Shown: positions 25,318 to 34,174 of the stretch, piece by piece
Layout of the letters: the number at the start of each line of letters is the position of its first letter
How positions within the stretch are numbered: position 1 is the first letter of the stretch
NCBI GenBank assembly: GCA_902500785.1
Contig: CABVRW010000018.1
Span: 19,582-62,891 of the forward strand
Origin: an uncultured Nitrospira sp.
Lineage (GTDB): Bacteria > Nitrospirota > Nitrospiria > Nitrospirales > Nitrospiraceae
Direction of reading: 5' to 3'
Length of the DNA stretch: 43,310 nucleotides
Notes under the pieces: model-generated
The model's input: only the letters and a program-made list of their open reading frames with translations
The model's database searches: none
Told to the model about the DNA's origin: nothing
Made by a program: the position numbers and the translations under genes

Positions 25318-28005
25318 GTGTTTCCACGGAATGCACCCGTGGTTTCGCCGGTCGTAGGCAGGTGGCAAACACTCTTACGTGGTCTATCGAGAGCAGATGC
25401 CATGTGTGACCGAATAGGGCTGATTCTTATCGGGGGACTTCTCCTTTCCCCTCTTGTGTTTAAGGTCCAACTGGCGCCTGGCTTGGTGATCCATCCGGTC
25501 GTGCTGCTCTTGCTGCTCAGTTGGTGTTGGATTGCCGTCGTCATGGTGGCGCCTCTCCGCAAGAGTCTTCGTGGTCTTTATGTGGCTGAATGGCAAGCAT
25601 GGAATATTCCCATGTTCCTGATCGGTCTCCTTGTTGGTGGGCTGGCGTGCAGTCTGACCATCAACAATCTGCGAGTGGGCTCGTTTCAATCGGGTGGCTG
25701 GCTGCTTTTGGCCAAATGGTCGCTGTATCTCGCACCGCTGCCGCTCGCCGCGCTCCTGGCCATACGTACCGGATTGACGGTGGTCAGGGTTGTGAGTTGG
25801 CTGGTGCCCCTGACGGCCTGCGCGACGCTGCTGTATTCGCTGTACCGACTACGCCATGGGATTGGCTTGGATTTGCCTCAGCACTATGTCGGGTCCTCTC
25901 CCGAGTTCCAAGCTCTGGGAATGTTGGGCGAAGTCTGGACCCGAGAAGGGTTGCAGGTGCGGACGGATACGGTGAGTCAGGGCGCCTATGGCATGTATCT
26001 GGTGCTCATCCTGGTCTTTAGTCTGCTGATGGGTCTTTTTCGAGGCTGGGAAGGGATCGTTCCGGTTCGATATGCGATCGGTCAGTGCCTCATCCTGGCC
26101 CCTTTGGCGATCATGGGGATTCTCTTTACCGGGTCCCGAGCGAGTTTCTTCTTGATGGCAGGATGTCTGACCATTTTAGTTGGTCTGATCCTCATCAATC
26201 CAAAGCGCATAGTGCCCTCCGTCGCCAGACGATGGTTCCTGCTCAGTCTGGGCGTCATCGTCTGTGTGCTGCTGGTCAGCCAGGCGTTCTGGAAGCCCTT
26301 TATCCCCACACTGGACCGTGTGCGTGAGACCGTTCAGACCGCGCACACGATGAGCGGCCACTACGCCGTGTCTCCCGGAGAACAGCCGGTCGAGACACGC
26401 GTCGTGCTGCGTAACGTTCAGACGCGATTGTGGCTATGGAGGCAAGTCGTTCATTATTTACAGACCCATCCGTTAGCCATTTTGATCGGAGTGGGCTACG
26501 ACCGCCAAGTATTCGTTGAGCGAGTGTTGGGCCTGCCCTACACAAATGCCAACTTCCAATTTCAAACTGCTCATAGTTTGTTGCTCGACATTCTCGTGAA
26601 GGGCGGCTTGGTGCCGTTTGTCGCATTGATTTTGCTTTATGCATGGTTATTGTGGGAGGCGGTGCTGGGCATGATGATTCCGCGCGGCATCAAACAAGAT
26701 CACGCCAGGATCGGATTGGCATGGGCGCTGCTCTGTTTTTGGCCTCCTTTTTTTGGAGCCAATTTTTCCGGTGAAGAGATGTTCACCGACAATCTCCTCC
26801 TCCATTGGTCGCTGTTAGCCGGTTTGTTGCTGGGGCTGTGTGTGGTGGCCCTCCGGCAATGGCTCCCAGGCCAAATTGCGCATGTCACCGCTACGGCAGG
26901 CCTGGGCGGAGGCCCCGCATACATTACGGCCTTGGCCAGGCATCAGCTGAGCGAAGGCAAGAATGTCCGCATCTTCTGTTCGGATGAAAAGCCATATGTA
27001 GACACTTGGTCACAGATGGGCATTGATGTGTCAGCACTCCCTATGCGCCGGCCGAATATCTCGTCTGTATGGCTGCTCTTGAAAGAACTGCTACGTGCAC
27101 CCGCCCCGATACATGCTCATGGAAGGGGCGCTGCGTTTTTTGCCGTGTGGGTCAAAATACTAGTGCGGATCCCGGTCATTTATCAGCCACATGGGCCGCA
27201 CTATGCCTTCAAACGTGGATGCCGGTATGTGTCCGGCTGGTTTTTTGAAGCGTTCTGCCGCTTGCTATTCGATGCCATAATCTACGTATCCGAGGGAGAA
27301 CGAGCGATTGCCCGCCGTCAGAGGCTTCCCGTCGGTCGATCCCGTGTGATCGTATCCGGCTTCATGCAGGAATCGGGTATCGTCTCGGCCAACCGATTGG
27401 AACGAGATGTCCTGCTCGCCACGTTACATATCCCCAAGGAGAGATTCGTGATCGGGTGGATCGGCCGGTTTCAATATCCCAAGGGCCTCGATCTCCTGTT
27501 CGATTCGATCGCGAACGTTGCGGCATGCGTGCCGGAAGCGATCTGGATTGTCATCGGAGAAGGCAGTGGTCAAGAAATGAGCGACTCTCGAGAGAGAATC
27601 GCGAAGCTGGGGATTCAAGAAAAGATCATCTTTCTCGGCGCTCGCACTGATGCCTTCGAGCTCATCCGGGTGTTCGACCTGTATATCTCGACGTCACGCT
27701 GGGAAGGCCTTCCACTCGTATTGCTCGAAGTGATGGAACAAGGCGTACCGATCGTGGCGAGTGACGTGGTCGGCAACCGGGACGTGCTCGACGGCTGGGG
27801 AGCCCTATATCCTCCGAACGATTCACGGGCCGCGGCGGATGCTCAGGTGCGATTAGCGGCCGACGCGTCGTTGAGGCAACGGTTGGCGGCGGCCGGCCGA
27901 GAGGTTCGCCTGACCCGGTTTTCGCTTTCCCGCATGCTTGCGGATATGGATCGTGCCTATGTCGACATTCTTGGTGATGAGATCGCGGGCGAGGCCAGGC
28001 AGTGA
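25318..28005 (+). CDS. Fusion of Wzy/O-antigen ligase-like polymerase and GT4 glycosyltransferase
   Basis: One uninterrupted 895-residue frame with two parts. Residues 1 to about 520 are a polytopic membrane protein with O-antigen polymerase/ligase character: many hydrophobic helices, FTGSRASFFLMAGCLTI (about 270), a large extramembrane loop (about 330-420) and TAHSLLLDILVKGGLVPF, the usual HN/HS-x-LLD region. Residues from about 525 are a GT-B transferase: TAGLGGGPAYITAL at the acceptor loop, FVIGWIGRFQYPKGLDLL, and an EX7E pair at Glu796/Glu804. No stop or frameshift separates them. The likely job is polymerising repeat units outside while adding a sugar on the cytoplasmic side. The start is GTG 25,318; ATG 25,402 would also suit the topology. 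Confidence 0.88.
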   Translation: MFPRNAPVVSPVVGRWQTLLRGLSRADAMCDRIGLILIGGLLLSPLVFKVQLAPGLVIHPVVLLLLLSWCWIAVVMVAPLRKSLRGLYVAEWQAWNIPMFLIGLLVGGLACSLTINNLRVGSFQSGGWLLLAKWSLYLAPLPLAALLAIRTGLTVVRVVSWLVPLTACATLLYSLYRLRHGIGLDLPQHYVGSSPEFQALGMLGEVWTREGLQVRTDTVSQGAYGMYLVLILVFSLLMGLFRGWEGIVPVRYAIGQCLILAPLAIMGILFTGSRASFFLMAGCLTILVGLILINPKRIVPSVARRWFLLSLGVIVCVLLVSQAFWKPFIPTLDRVRETVQTAHTMSGHYAVSPGEQPVETRVVLRNVQTRLWLWRQVVHYLQTHPLAILIGVGYDRQVFVERVLGLPYTNANFQFQTAHSLLLDILVKGGLVPFVALILLYAWLLWEAVLGMMIPRGIKQDHARIGLAWALLCFWPPFFGANFSGEEMFTDNLLLHWSLLAGLLLGLCVVALRQWLPGQIAHVTATAGLGGGPAYITALARHQLSEGKNVRIFCSDEKPYVDTWSQMGIDVSALPMRRPNISSVWLLLKELLRAPAPIHAHGRGAAFFAVWVKILVRIPVIYQPHGPHYAFKRGCRYVSGWFFEAFCRLLFDAIIYVSEGERAIARRQRLPVGRSRVIVSGFMQESGIVSANRLERDVLLATLHIPKERFVIGWIGRFQYPKGLDLLFDSIANVAACVPEAIWIVIGEGSGQEMSDSRERIAKLGIQEKIIFLGARTDAFELIRVFDLYISTSRWEGLPLVLLEVMEQGVPIVASDVVGNRDVLDGWGALYPPNDSRAAADAQVRLAADASLRQRLAAAGREVRLTRFSLSRMLADMDRAYVDILGDEIAGEARQ

Positions 28006-29303
28006 TGGCGGCGAGCTCTGCGTCCTCATTGGGCCGTGCAGCGCTCCCATTGATTGTCTCCGATGTCGCGCTTCAGGGCGCGCGATATGCCTTCATTCTC
28101 TACCTCGGCTCCCAATCACTGTCCTACTTGGGATCATTCCTAATGGGTGGGGCATTGGGGTCGCTTTTGGGGGTGCTCACCGATTTCGGGATCAGTCAGC
28201 ATTGGCTGCGTCTGAGTGTGAAGGATGCGCGCCTCACTCGCCGAACGTTTACGGGAGTGCTGCTCGGCAAAACTCTCTGTTCGCTCCTAGGACTACTCCT
28301 GCTTGATTTGCTCGTCGTCGGAGGCATGTGGAACGTGACGACTCCGTTGGCGATGACCATCGGGGTTTTTCTTATGACACTTCAGTCGCTGGGGGACACG
28401 TGCGAAGCCGTCGGCCTGTTGTTCCATCGTTATGTAACCGTGGCCCTGTTCCGGCTGTTACTGAGCCTAGGCATGTATGCCATACCCCTCGCCTGCGGCG
28501 TCCTGCTGGCCCAAGCTCATTATTCGGGTGGGATCTTCATCATGCTGGTGACAGCCGCAGCCGGTGGCGTGGCGTTATCGTCGCTGTACATTTGGAAGGT
28601 GGCCGGCGCATTCCATGGGCAACAGGGCACGAGAGTCGGGTATGGAGAGGCATGGTGGGATGCTCGGTGGCTCGGATTGAATCAATTGGCCGTGGTGGTT
28701 GACGTGCGAGCCCCATTGATCATCCTGGGTTTCATGCTGGGAGAAACAGCGGTCGGTTTGTACGGTCTCGTGCAGAGGACCACCGCGGTGGTGGAGCTGG
28801 CGTGGGCGTCCATCTCCAGATTGCTGCTGACTTCATACTCGGAACTTGTCGGAGAACATGGTGCTCAGAGGATGAGAGCGCAGGTCATCCATGCGGGCAG
28901 GGTGACGGCTATAATCATGGCGGTGGCGGCGATGTGTGTGTGGGGATCGGCGCTTCTTCTTGTCAGAATCGCTGAATGGTCGAGAGAGACTATCCTCGCC
29001 ATTTCGCTCTTGCAATGGGCGATGGTAGCCATCGGACTCAGCTCAATCAAGCGGCCGTTCGTGTCGGGGCTGATCGCCCTGCATCGAGAGCGAGCCATCG
29101 TCCGCGTCAATATGGGGGTGGCCGCAACAGGCCTGATTCTGGTTCCACTGCTCATCGCCTATTGGGGCATTTGGGGTCCAGTTCTCGGATGGGTCATTCT
29201 TGAAGCTGCCGCCTGTGTGTGGATCATTCAGCTCTTTCTTGCCGTGCCGCTCGCTGCTGAAGCGAATCTTGATCCGTCACTGTCTCAACGTGCCGTCCTT
29301 TGA
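28002..29303 (+). CDS. Wzx-type polysaccharide flippase (second copy)
   Basis: A 433-residue hydrophobic protein with roughly a dozen transmembrane segments and the general composition of PST-family repeat-unit flippases: an N-terminal DVALQGARYAFILYLGSQSL, short charged cytoplasmic loops (SVKDARLTRRTF, HRERAIVRV) and a long C-terminal hydrophobic run. Start choices are GTG 28,002, overlapping the fusion stop by four bases, or ATG 28,005. It follows the Wzy fusion directly, so Wzy and this Wzx probably serve the same repeat unit. The other flippase at 8,848 lies in the lower-GC block. Family assignment rests on hydrophobicity pattern and context rather than a sharp motif. Confidence 0.82.
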   Translation: MMAASSASSLGRAALPLIVSDVALQGARYAFILYLGSQSLSYLGSFLMGGALGSLLGVLTDFGISQHWLRLSVKDARLTRRTFTGVLLGKTLCSLLGLLLLDLLVVGGMWNVTTPLAMTIGVFLMTLQSLGDTCEAVGLLFHRYVTVALFRLLLSLGMYAIPLACGVLLAQAHYSGGIFIMLVTAAAGGVALSSLYIWKVAGAFHGQQGTRVGYGEAWWDARWLGLNQLAVVVDVRAPLIILGFMLGETAVGLYGLVQRTTAVVELAWASISRLLLTSYSELVGEHGAQRMRAQVIHAGRVTAIIMAVAAMCVWGSALLLVRIAEWSRETILAISLLQWAMVAIGLSSIKRPFVSGLIALHRERAIVRVNMGVAATGLILVPLLIAYWGIWGPVLGWVILEAAACVWIIQLFLAVPLAAEANLDPSLSQRAVL

Positions 29304-29335
29304 ACGGGATCGTACTCTCTCGACGAAGGGATGGA

Positions 29336-30511
29336 ATGCGAGTCGCGATTATCCATGATTGGCTGACCGGCATGCGTGGTGGAGAACGGTGCCTGGAAGC
29401 GTTTTGTGAACTGTTTCCCGACGCCGACATTTATACCCTCCTCCACATCAACGGGAGCGTGTCACCCACGATCGAGCGTCACCGAATCCGGACCAGTTTC
29501 GTGCAATCGTTGCCGCTGGCGGAGCGATACTACCGGTATTATTTGCCTGTCTTTCCTTTTGCCATCGAGCGATTTCGACTGCCGTCCTATGATCTGGTCT
29601 TGAGTTCAAGCCATTGCGTCGCGAAGGGCATTCGTCCCCCGGTCGGCGCAAAACATCTTTGTTACATCCATTCGCCTATGCGGTATGTATGGGACCAATT
29701 CGATAACTATGCGCGTGGCGGGAGGTCGGGAGGGGTAGCACGGTTGGGCATGGGGTTGTTTCGAAGGCGTCTGCAGCGATGGGATGTGGCCTCCGCAGCG
29801 CGGGTGGATCAGTTCGTGGCCAATTCCCATAACATCGCCGGGAAGGTGCACCGTTATTACAATCGCCCGGCATCCGTGCTGCATCCGCCGGTCGATTGGC
29901 AGACATTTGAGGCAGCGGAACAATCCGAAGACTTCTATTTGATGGTTACGGCCTTTGCTCCGTACAAGCGAGTTGATCTCGCTATTCAGGCGTGTAATGT
30001 TATGCATCGGCGACTGAAGATCATCGGCAAGGGGCAAGAGGAGGCGAGGTTGCGAAAGCTGGCCGGTCCGACGGTTGAGTTTCTCGGCTGGCAGCCCGAC
30101 ACAGTCGTGCGGGACCATTACGCGCGGTGCCAGGCGCTACTCTTCCCAGGTGAGGAAGATTTTGGTATTGTCCCGCTGGAAGCCATGGCCTGTGGCAAGC
30201 CTGTGATCGCATTCGGGCGCGGCGGCGTCTTGGAGACCGTGTGTCCCCTGACGGAAGGAGTCAGGGGAGGCGAGGGGCTCGCGCGAGTGGACTCAGCCGG
30301 TGCCGAGGCCCCGGCCGGAGCTGCGACGGGAGTGTTTTTTTTCGCGCAGACCACGGAGTCGCTGGTTCAGGCGATGGAGCGTTTCGAGCGCCGCCGGGCA
30401 GCGTTTGATCCACACACCATTCGTGCCCATGTAGCCGCATTCGACCGGCGGTCGTTCAAGGAGCGCATGAAAGCCTTCGCGATGGGAGCGCTGACCGGTA
30501 CGGCTTCATAG
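29336..30511 (+). CDS. Glycosyltransferase family 4, WbaZ-like
   Basis: A 391-residue GT4 enzyme beginning VAIIHDWLTGMRGGERCLE, the hallmark N-terminus of WbaZ/MtfC-type mannosyl- and related transferases. Also visible are HLCYIHSPMRYVWDQF, FVANSHNIAGKVHRYY, LHPPVDWQTF and the EX7E-type GEEDFGIVPLEAMACGKPVIAF. The start is ATG 29,336, with GAAGGG five bases upstream; the frame is open back to a TTG at 29,300 that overlaps the flippase stop. After GGVLETV there is an extra loop of about 25 residues (around 305-330), Gly/Ala-rich, encoded partly by a perfect 8-base inverted repeat and followed by a T8 run. The fold should tolerate it. Confidence 0.9.
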   Translation: MRVAIIHDWLTGMRGGERCLEAFCELFPDADIYTLLHINGSVSPTIERHRIRTSFVQSLPLAERYYRYYLPVFPFAIERFRLPSYDLVLSSSHCVAKGIRPPVGAKHLCYIHSPMRYVWDQFDNYARGGRSGGVARLGMGLFRRRLQRWDVASAARVDQFVANSHNIAGKVHRYYNRPASVLHPPVDWQTFEAAEQSEDFYLMVTAFAPYKRVDLAIQACNVMHRRLKIIGKGQEEARLRKLAGPTVEFLGWQPDTVVRDHYARCQALLFPGEEDFGIVPLEAMACGKPVIAFGRGGVLETVCPLTEGVRGGEGLARVDSAGAEAPAGAATGVFFFAQTTESLVQAMERFERRRAAFDPHTIRAHVAAFDRRSFKERMKAFAMGALTGTAS

Positions 30512-30518
30512 AGGGAGC

Positions 30519-31919
30519 ATGCTCAAACGCCACTCCCAATTTCTCAAGAGTCTGCTGTTCTGTATCGATCTCGGGCTGATTTGCGCCTGCTGGATCGGCG
30601 CCTACTATCTTCGTTTCTCAGAGTTTATTGAACCGGCACCCAAGGGAATTCCTCCCTTGGATATCTATCTCCTGCTGCTCGTTCCGATCGTCGCGGTCTG
30701 GGGCATGTCGTTTCAAGCCTTCGACCTCTACCGGCCTCGCCGGATGGGGACGCGTCTCGCCGAATTTCTGGATGTGGCCAAAGCCAACACCCTCTCGGTA
30801 CTGATTCTGGTCGCCCTGACGTTCTTTCTTCGACAATACGAATATTCCCGATTGGTGCTGTTGTATTTCTGGCTGTTGAATCTTGTCGCGCTGGGCTTTT
30901 CGCGCGTCCTGTTTCGGGAAGCGCTACGATTCCTGCGCCGGCATGGGTACAATCAACGTCATGCGCTGATCATCGGTGCCAGTCGATTGGGTCGCCGGGT
31001 GGTGACGGCGCTGGCGGAGCATCCGGAACTGGGCGTTCACGTGCAAGGGTTTTTGAGCGCGGATCCTGGAAAAGTGGGCGAATGTATCCATAATGTTCCG
31101 GTCCTGGGACGGTACGATGATCTGGAAGAACTCGTCCAATCGGGCATCGACATCGTTTTTGTCTGTCTTCCTCCCGAAGACGAACAGTGGGCGGAGAAGA
31201 TGTTTGTCTATCTGGCCACGACCATGGTCGAAGTGAAGGCCTTGCCGGCGATGTGCGAGTTTGTGAGTTTACGGGCGGAAGCCGAGATGTTCGAGGGCCT
31301 CCCGTTGATCACGTTGCAAGGATCGCCGTTGTACGGGTGGAATTTGGTCATCAAACGGGTGTTGGATGTGGTCGGCGCATCGGCTGCGTTGGTCTTGTTC
31401 TCACCGCTGTTGTGCGCGGTGGCGTCCTTGGTGAAACTGACCTCTCCCGGTCCGATCTTTTTCCGTCAGCTCCGCATGGGATTGGACGGGCAGGCGTTTG
31501 AAATGTTGAAGTTCCGGTCGATGAAAGTCGATGCCGAGTCCGAAACCGGTCCGGTCTGGACGCAACCCAACGATGATCGCCGGACTTCTATCGGAGCGTT
31601 TTTGCGTCGCACGAGTTTGGACGAGCTGCCGCAATTCTGGAACGTGTTGCGCGGGGAGATGAGCATCGTCGGGCCCAGGCCGGAACGGCCGGAATTTATC
31701 GCGCGATTTCGTGAGACTCTGCCGCAGTATATGTTGCGGCACAAGATGAAAGCAGGGATTACCGGCTGGGCGCAAATCAACGGCTGGCGCGGCAACACGT
31801 CGCTGGAAAAACGAATCGAGCATGACCTGTACTATATTGAACATTGGTCGATCTGGTTTGACTTAAAGATCATGCTGCTCACGGTTTGGCGAGGGTTTAT
31901 CCATCGGCATGCCTACTGA
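30519..31919 (+). CDS. Undecaprenyl-phosphate phosphoglycosyltransferase, WcaJ-type
   Basis: A 466-residue polyisoprenyl-phosphate hexose-1-phosphate transferase that starts repeat-unit synthesis by moving sugar-1-phosphate, typically glucose, onto undecaprenyl phosphate. The N-terminal half has four hydrophobic segments, then a Rossmann-like region (HALIIGASRLGRRVV). The C-terminal catalytic domain (about 275-466) has KRVLDVVGASAAL, SPGPIFFRQLRMG, FEMLKFRSM, the DE motif in RRTSLDELPQFWN (about 363-375), MSIVGPRPERPEF and GITGWAQINGWRG. The gene starts at ATG 30,519 with AGAGGGAG immediately upstream, and is the last glycan-assembly gene of the locus. The class is certain; glucose versus another sugar is not. 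Confidence 0.93.
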   Translation: MLKRHSQFLKSLLFCIDLGLICACWIGAYYLRFSEFIEPAPKGIPPLDIYLLLLVPIVAVWGMSFQAFDLYRPRRMGTRLAEFLDVAKANTLSVLILVALTFFLRQYEYSRLVLLYFWLLNLVALGFSRVLFREALRFLRRHGYNQRHALIIGASRLGRRVVTALAEHPELGVHVQGFLSADPGKVGECIHNVPVLGRYDDLEELVQSGIDIVFVCLPPEDEQWAEKMFVYLATTMVEVKALPAMCEFVSLRAEAEMFEGLPLITLQGSPLYGWNLVIKRVLDVVGASAALVLFSPLLCAVASLVKLTSPGPIFFRQLRMGLDGQAFEMLKFRSMKVDAESETGPVWTQPNDDRRTSIGAFLRRTSLDELPQFWNVLRGEMSIVGPRPERPEFIARFRETLPQYMLRHKMKAGITGWAQINGWRGNTSLEKRIEHDLYYIEHWSIWFDLKIMLLTVWRGFIHRHAY

Positions 31920-32003
31920 GTGCGCCGCCCGCCATCGATCACCGCTACTCCGGACCGGGCCAGTCGCCACGGGCACCGGACGCTCCGATAGGGCCGAGTT
32001 TTC

Positions 32004-32032
32004 TTGAGTTTCAGGCGGTGGCTTGTTAACAT
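32004..32032 (+). promoter_or_regulatory. Candidate sigma-70 promoter ahead of kdsC-manC-manB
   Basis: TTGAGT at 32,004-32,009 and TAACAT at 32,027-32,032 are separated by 17 bases; each matches the sigma-70 consensus at four of six positions. Transcription would start near 32,039, which lies after the TTG at 32,023 and so supports ATG 32,056 as the start of the phosphatase gene. Seen in sequence; activity is inferred. Confidence 0.4.
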
Positions 32033-32055
32033 CGGCGTCAGTCGAAAGCCCTCGC

Positions 32056-32595
32056 ATGTCCAGCACAACACGCCGGTCCACAACTCCCGCTAAGCCTCGC
32101 GTCTCCTTACAAGGAACGCTCCGAAGGATCCGATTGTTTGCGACGGATGTCGATGGCGTGTTGACGGACGCCGGCATGTACTATTCCGAATCCGGCGACG
32201 AATGGAAAAAGTTCAACACGCGTGATGGGATGGGGATCAAGCTCCTGCAGAAGGCAGGCATTCTGACCGCCATCATTACGCAAGAGTCGACGAAAATCGT
32301 GATGCGACGAGCACAAAAGCTGACGATTCCTGAAGTGCACCAGGGAGTCTATGACAAGCTCGCCCTGCTCAAGGAGTTGATTGTCCGACATGGCCTCACG
32401 ATGGAACAGGTGGCCTATATCGGCGATGATGTGAACGATCTTCAGGCGTTGAGGGCGGTCGGATTTTCGGCCTCCCCGGCCGACGGGATGCCGCCGGTGT
32501 TGAAGACGGTTCGATACGTGTGCAAGCACAAGGGCGGAGAAGGCGCCGTACGCGAAGTAGCCGATCTCATTTTGGCGGCTCGGCAGTCGCGCTGA
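32056..32595 (+). CDS. KdsC-like HAD-family phosphatase
   Basis: A 179-residue HAD phosphatase of the C0 (capless) type, like 3-deoxy-D-manno-octulosonate 8-phosphate phosphatase. Motif I is FATDVDGVLTD, followed by KKFNTRDGMGIKLLQKAG and AIITQEST (motif II Thr). The motif III/IV region is VYDKLALL followed by VAYIGDDVNDLQAL, and the C-terminal tail CKHKGGEGAVREV is the one that completes the neighbouring active site in KdsC tetramers. A Kdo-8-phosphate role is typical. No other Kdo gene is present and NeuB uses an unphosphorylated sugar, so the link to the neu genes is weak. The start is ATG 32,056 (weak ribosome-binding site); the frame is open to TTG 32,023. It is 47 bases before manC. Confidence 0.82.
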   Translation: MSSTTRRSTTPAKPRVSLQGTLRRIRLFATDVDGVLTDAGMYYSESGDEWKKFNTRDGMGIKLLQKAGILTAIITQESTKIVMRRAQKLTIPEVHQGVYDKLALLKELIVRHGLTMEQVAYIGDDVNDLQALRAVGFSASPADGMPPVLKTVRYVCKHKGGEGAVREVADLILAARQSR

Positions 32596-32642
32596 GTCAT
32601 CCGCAATCACGGTATGCCAATGACAATAGTGAAGGGCGCTCC

Positions 32643-34091
32643 ATGGACATGACGAAACATCTCTATCCGGTGATTTTGGCCGGCGGCAGCGGGACACGCT
32701 TTTGGCCGTTAAGCCGGCATCTGTATCCGAAACAACTCCTGCGGATCATCGGCAACGAGACGCTCATTCAACAGACGATGCGGCGCGTCCTCTCCTGCGC
32801 GAAGCCCGAGCAGGTCATCATCTCCACCAACCCGGGTCAGGCGGATTCGATTCGCGTACAGTTGGCCGAGTGGAAGTCCGCGTTGAAAAGCAATTATGTG
32901 ATCGAGCCGGTCGGTCGAAACACCGCTCCGGCCATTGCGTTGGTTGCGGCGGAGCTCTTGCTGCGCGATCCTGATGCGATGATGCTGGTTCTTCCGGCGG
33001 ATCATGTGGTGACGGGCGAAAAGGCGTTTCAGTCGGCGGTGGCGTTGGGCGTGCAACTGGCCGATCAGGGACATCTGGTGACGTTCGGCATTAAGCCGAC
33101 CAGGCCGGAGACGGGCTATGGCTACATTCAGCCTAATCGACGATCATCGCTCGCCAAGAAGGGTCGGCTGACCGGGCATCCGGTCGCGCGGTTTGTCGAA
33201 AAACCGAACCGGACCAAGGCGGCGCAGTATCTGAAGAACGGCAATTACTTTTGGAACAGCGGAATGTTTCTCTGGAAGGCGGCCACCATTCTGGAGGAAA
33301 TTCACCGGCATCAGCCGCAGCTGGCCAAGGCCATTCAGCGGGTCCATGCTCTCATGGCATCGGGTGCCGAGCCAGGGCTGGTCGAGACCGCCTATAAGAA
33401 GGTGCCGTCGGTGTCGATCGATAACGGGGTCATGGAACAGTCGGCCCATGCGGCGATGATTCCGGTCGGATTCGGATGGTCGGATGTAGGCAATTGGAGC
33501 AGTCTCGAAGAGGTTTCCCCACGCGACAAGGCCGGGAACGTCGTCAGTGGGCGAGTCATCGATATGGACAGCACCAATTCCGTCCTCTACGCCGATCGAC
33601 GAGTGGTCGCGACCATCGGACTCTCCGATATGGTGGTGGTGGATACGCCGGATGCCACGTTGATCTGCCCGAAATCGCGCTCCCAAGACGTGAAGCAGAT
33701 GGTCGAGATTCTCAAGCAGCAGGGGGCTCCCGAACATTTGGAGCATCTGACCGTGTTTCGCCCCTGGGGATCCTACACGGTCTTGGAGGAAGGTCCTGGA
33801 TACAAGGTCAAGCGGGTGACGGTGAGCCCCGGAGGACGTTTGTCTCTGCAATTGCACCATAAGCGCAGCGAGCATTGGGTCGTCATTGCCGGAACCGCGC
33901 GGGTGACGAGAGGTGAAGAACTCCTGGATCTGCGGGTCGGACAGAGCACCGCCATCCCTGTGGAGACGCCCCATCGTCTTGAAAATCTCGGCCCTGAGAT
34001 GTTGCACATCATCGAGGTCCAGAACGGCCCCTATCTTGGTGAAGACGATATCGTGCGGTTCCAGGACGACTATGGCCGAACACCGAAATGA
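32643..34091 (+). CDS. manC: Bifunctional mannose-1-phosphate guanylyltransferase / mannose-6-phosphate isomerase
   Basis: A 482-residue type II enzyme. The N-terminal domain (about 1-345) makes GDP-mannose from mannose-1-phosphate and GTP: ILAGGSGTRFWPLSRHLYPKQ is the pyrophosphorylase signature, with NTAPAIALVA, LPADHVV, FVEKPNRTKAAQYL and NYFWNSGMFLW. The C-terminal cupin (about 360-480) is the mannose-6-phosphate isomerase domain, with RPWGSYTVLEEGPGYKVKR, LSLQLHHKRSEHWVV and IPVETPHRLEN. The frame stays open upstream to 32,520, but ATG 32,643 is preceded by GAAGG seven bases away and gives the family length. It supplies GDP-mannose for Gmd/Fcl and for mannosyltransferases. manB follows after 83 bases. 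Confidence 0.95.
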   Translation: MDMTKHLYPVILAGGSGTRFWPLSRHLYPKQLLRIIGNETLIQQTMRRVLSCAKPEQVIISTNPGQADSIRVQLAEWKSALKSNYVIEPVGRNTAPAIALVAAELLLRDPDAMMLVLPADHVVTGEKAFQSAVALGVQLADQGHLVTFGIKPTRPETGYGYIQPNRRSSLAKKGRLTGHPVARFVEKPNRTKAAQYLKNGNYFWNSGMFLWKAATILEEIHRHQPQLAKAIQRVHALMASGAEPGLVETAYKKVPSVSIDNGVMEQSAHAAMIPVGFGWSDVGNWSSLEEVSPRDKAGNVVSGRVIDMDSTNSVLYADRRVVATIGLSDMVVVDTPDATLICPKSRSQDVKQMVEILKQQGAPEHLEHLTVFRPWGSYTVLEEGPGYKVKRVTVSPGGRLSLQLHHKRSEHWVVIAGTARVTRGEELLDLRVGQSTAIPVETPHRLENLGPEMLHIIEVQNGPYLGEDDIVRFQDDYGRTPK

Positions 34092-34174
34092 AGTGACTGG
34101 TCTGGCGACTTGTTGCAGTGAAGGCCCAGCAATTGACCAGATCGCCGAATCTAACTTCGCACTTGGAGTGATGC

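Noticed and set aside
30640-30660. Inverted repeat CCAAGGG/CCCTTGG inside the wcaJ-type gene
   Set aside because: It has seven-base arms but encodes an ordinary loop between predicted membrane segments, with no sign of an inserted stretch in the protein; taken as chance.
32520-32642. N-terminal extension of manC
   Set aside because: It overlaps the phosphatase gene and reads Arg-rich out-of-frame sequence; ATG 32,643 has a ribosome-binding site and gives the family length.
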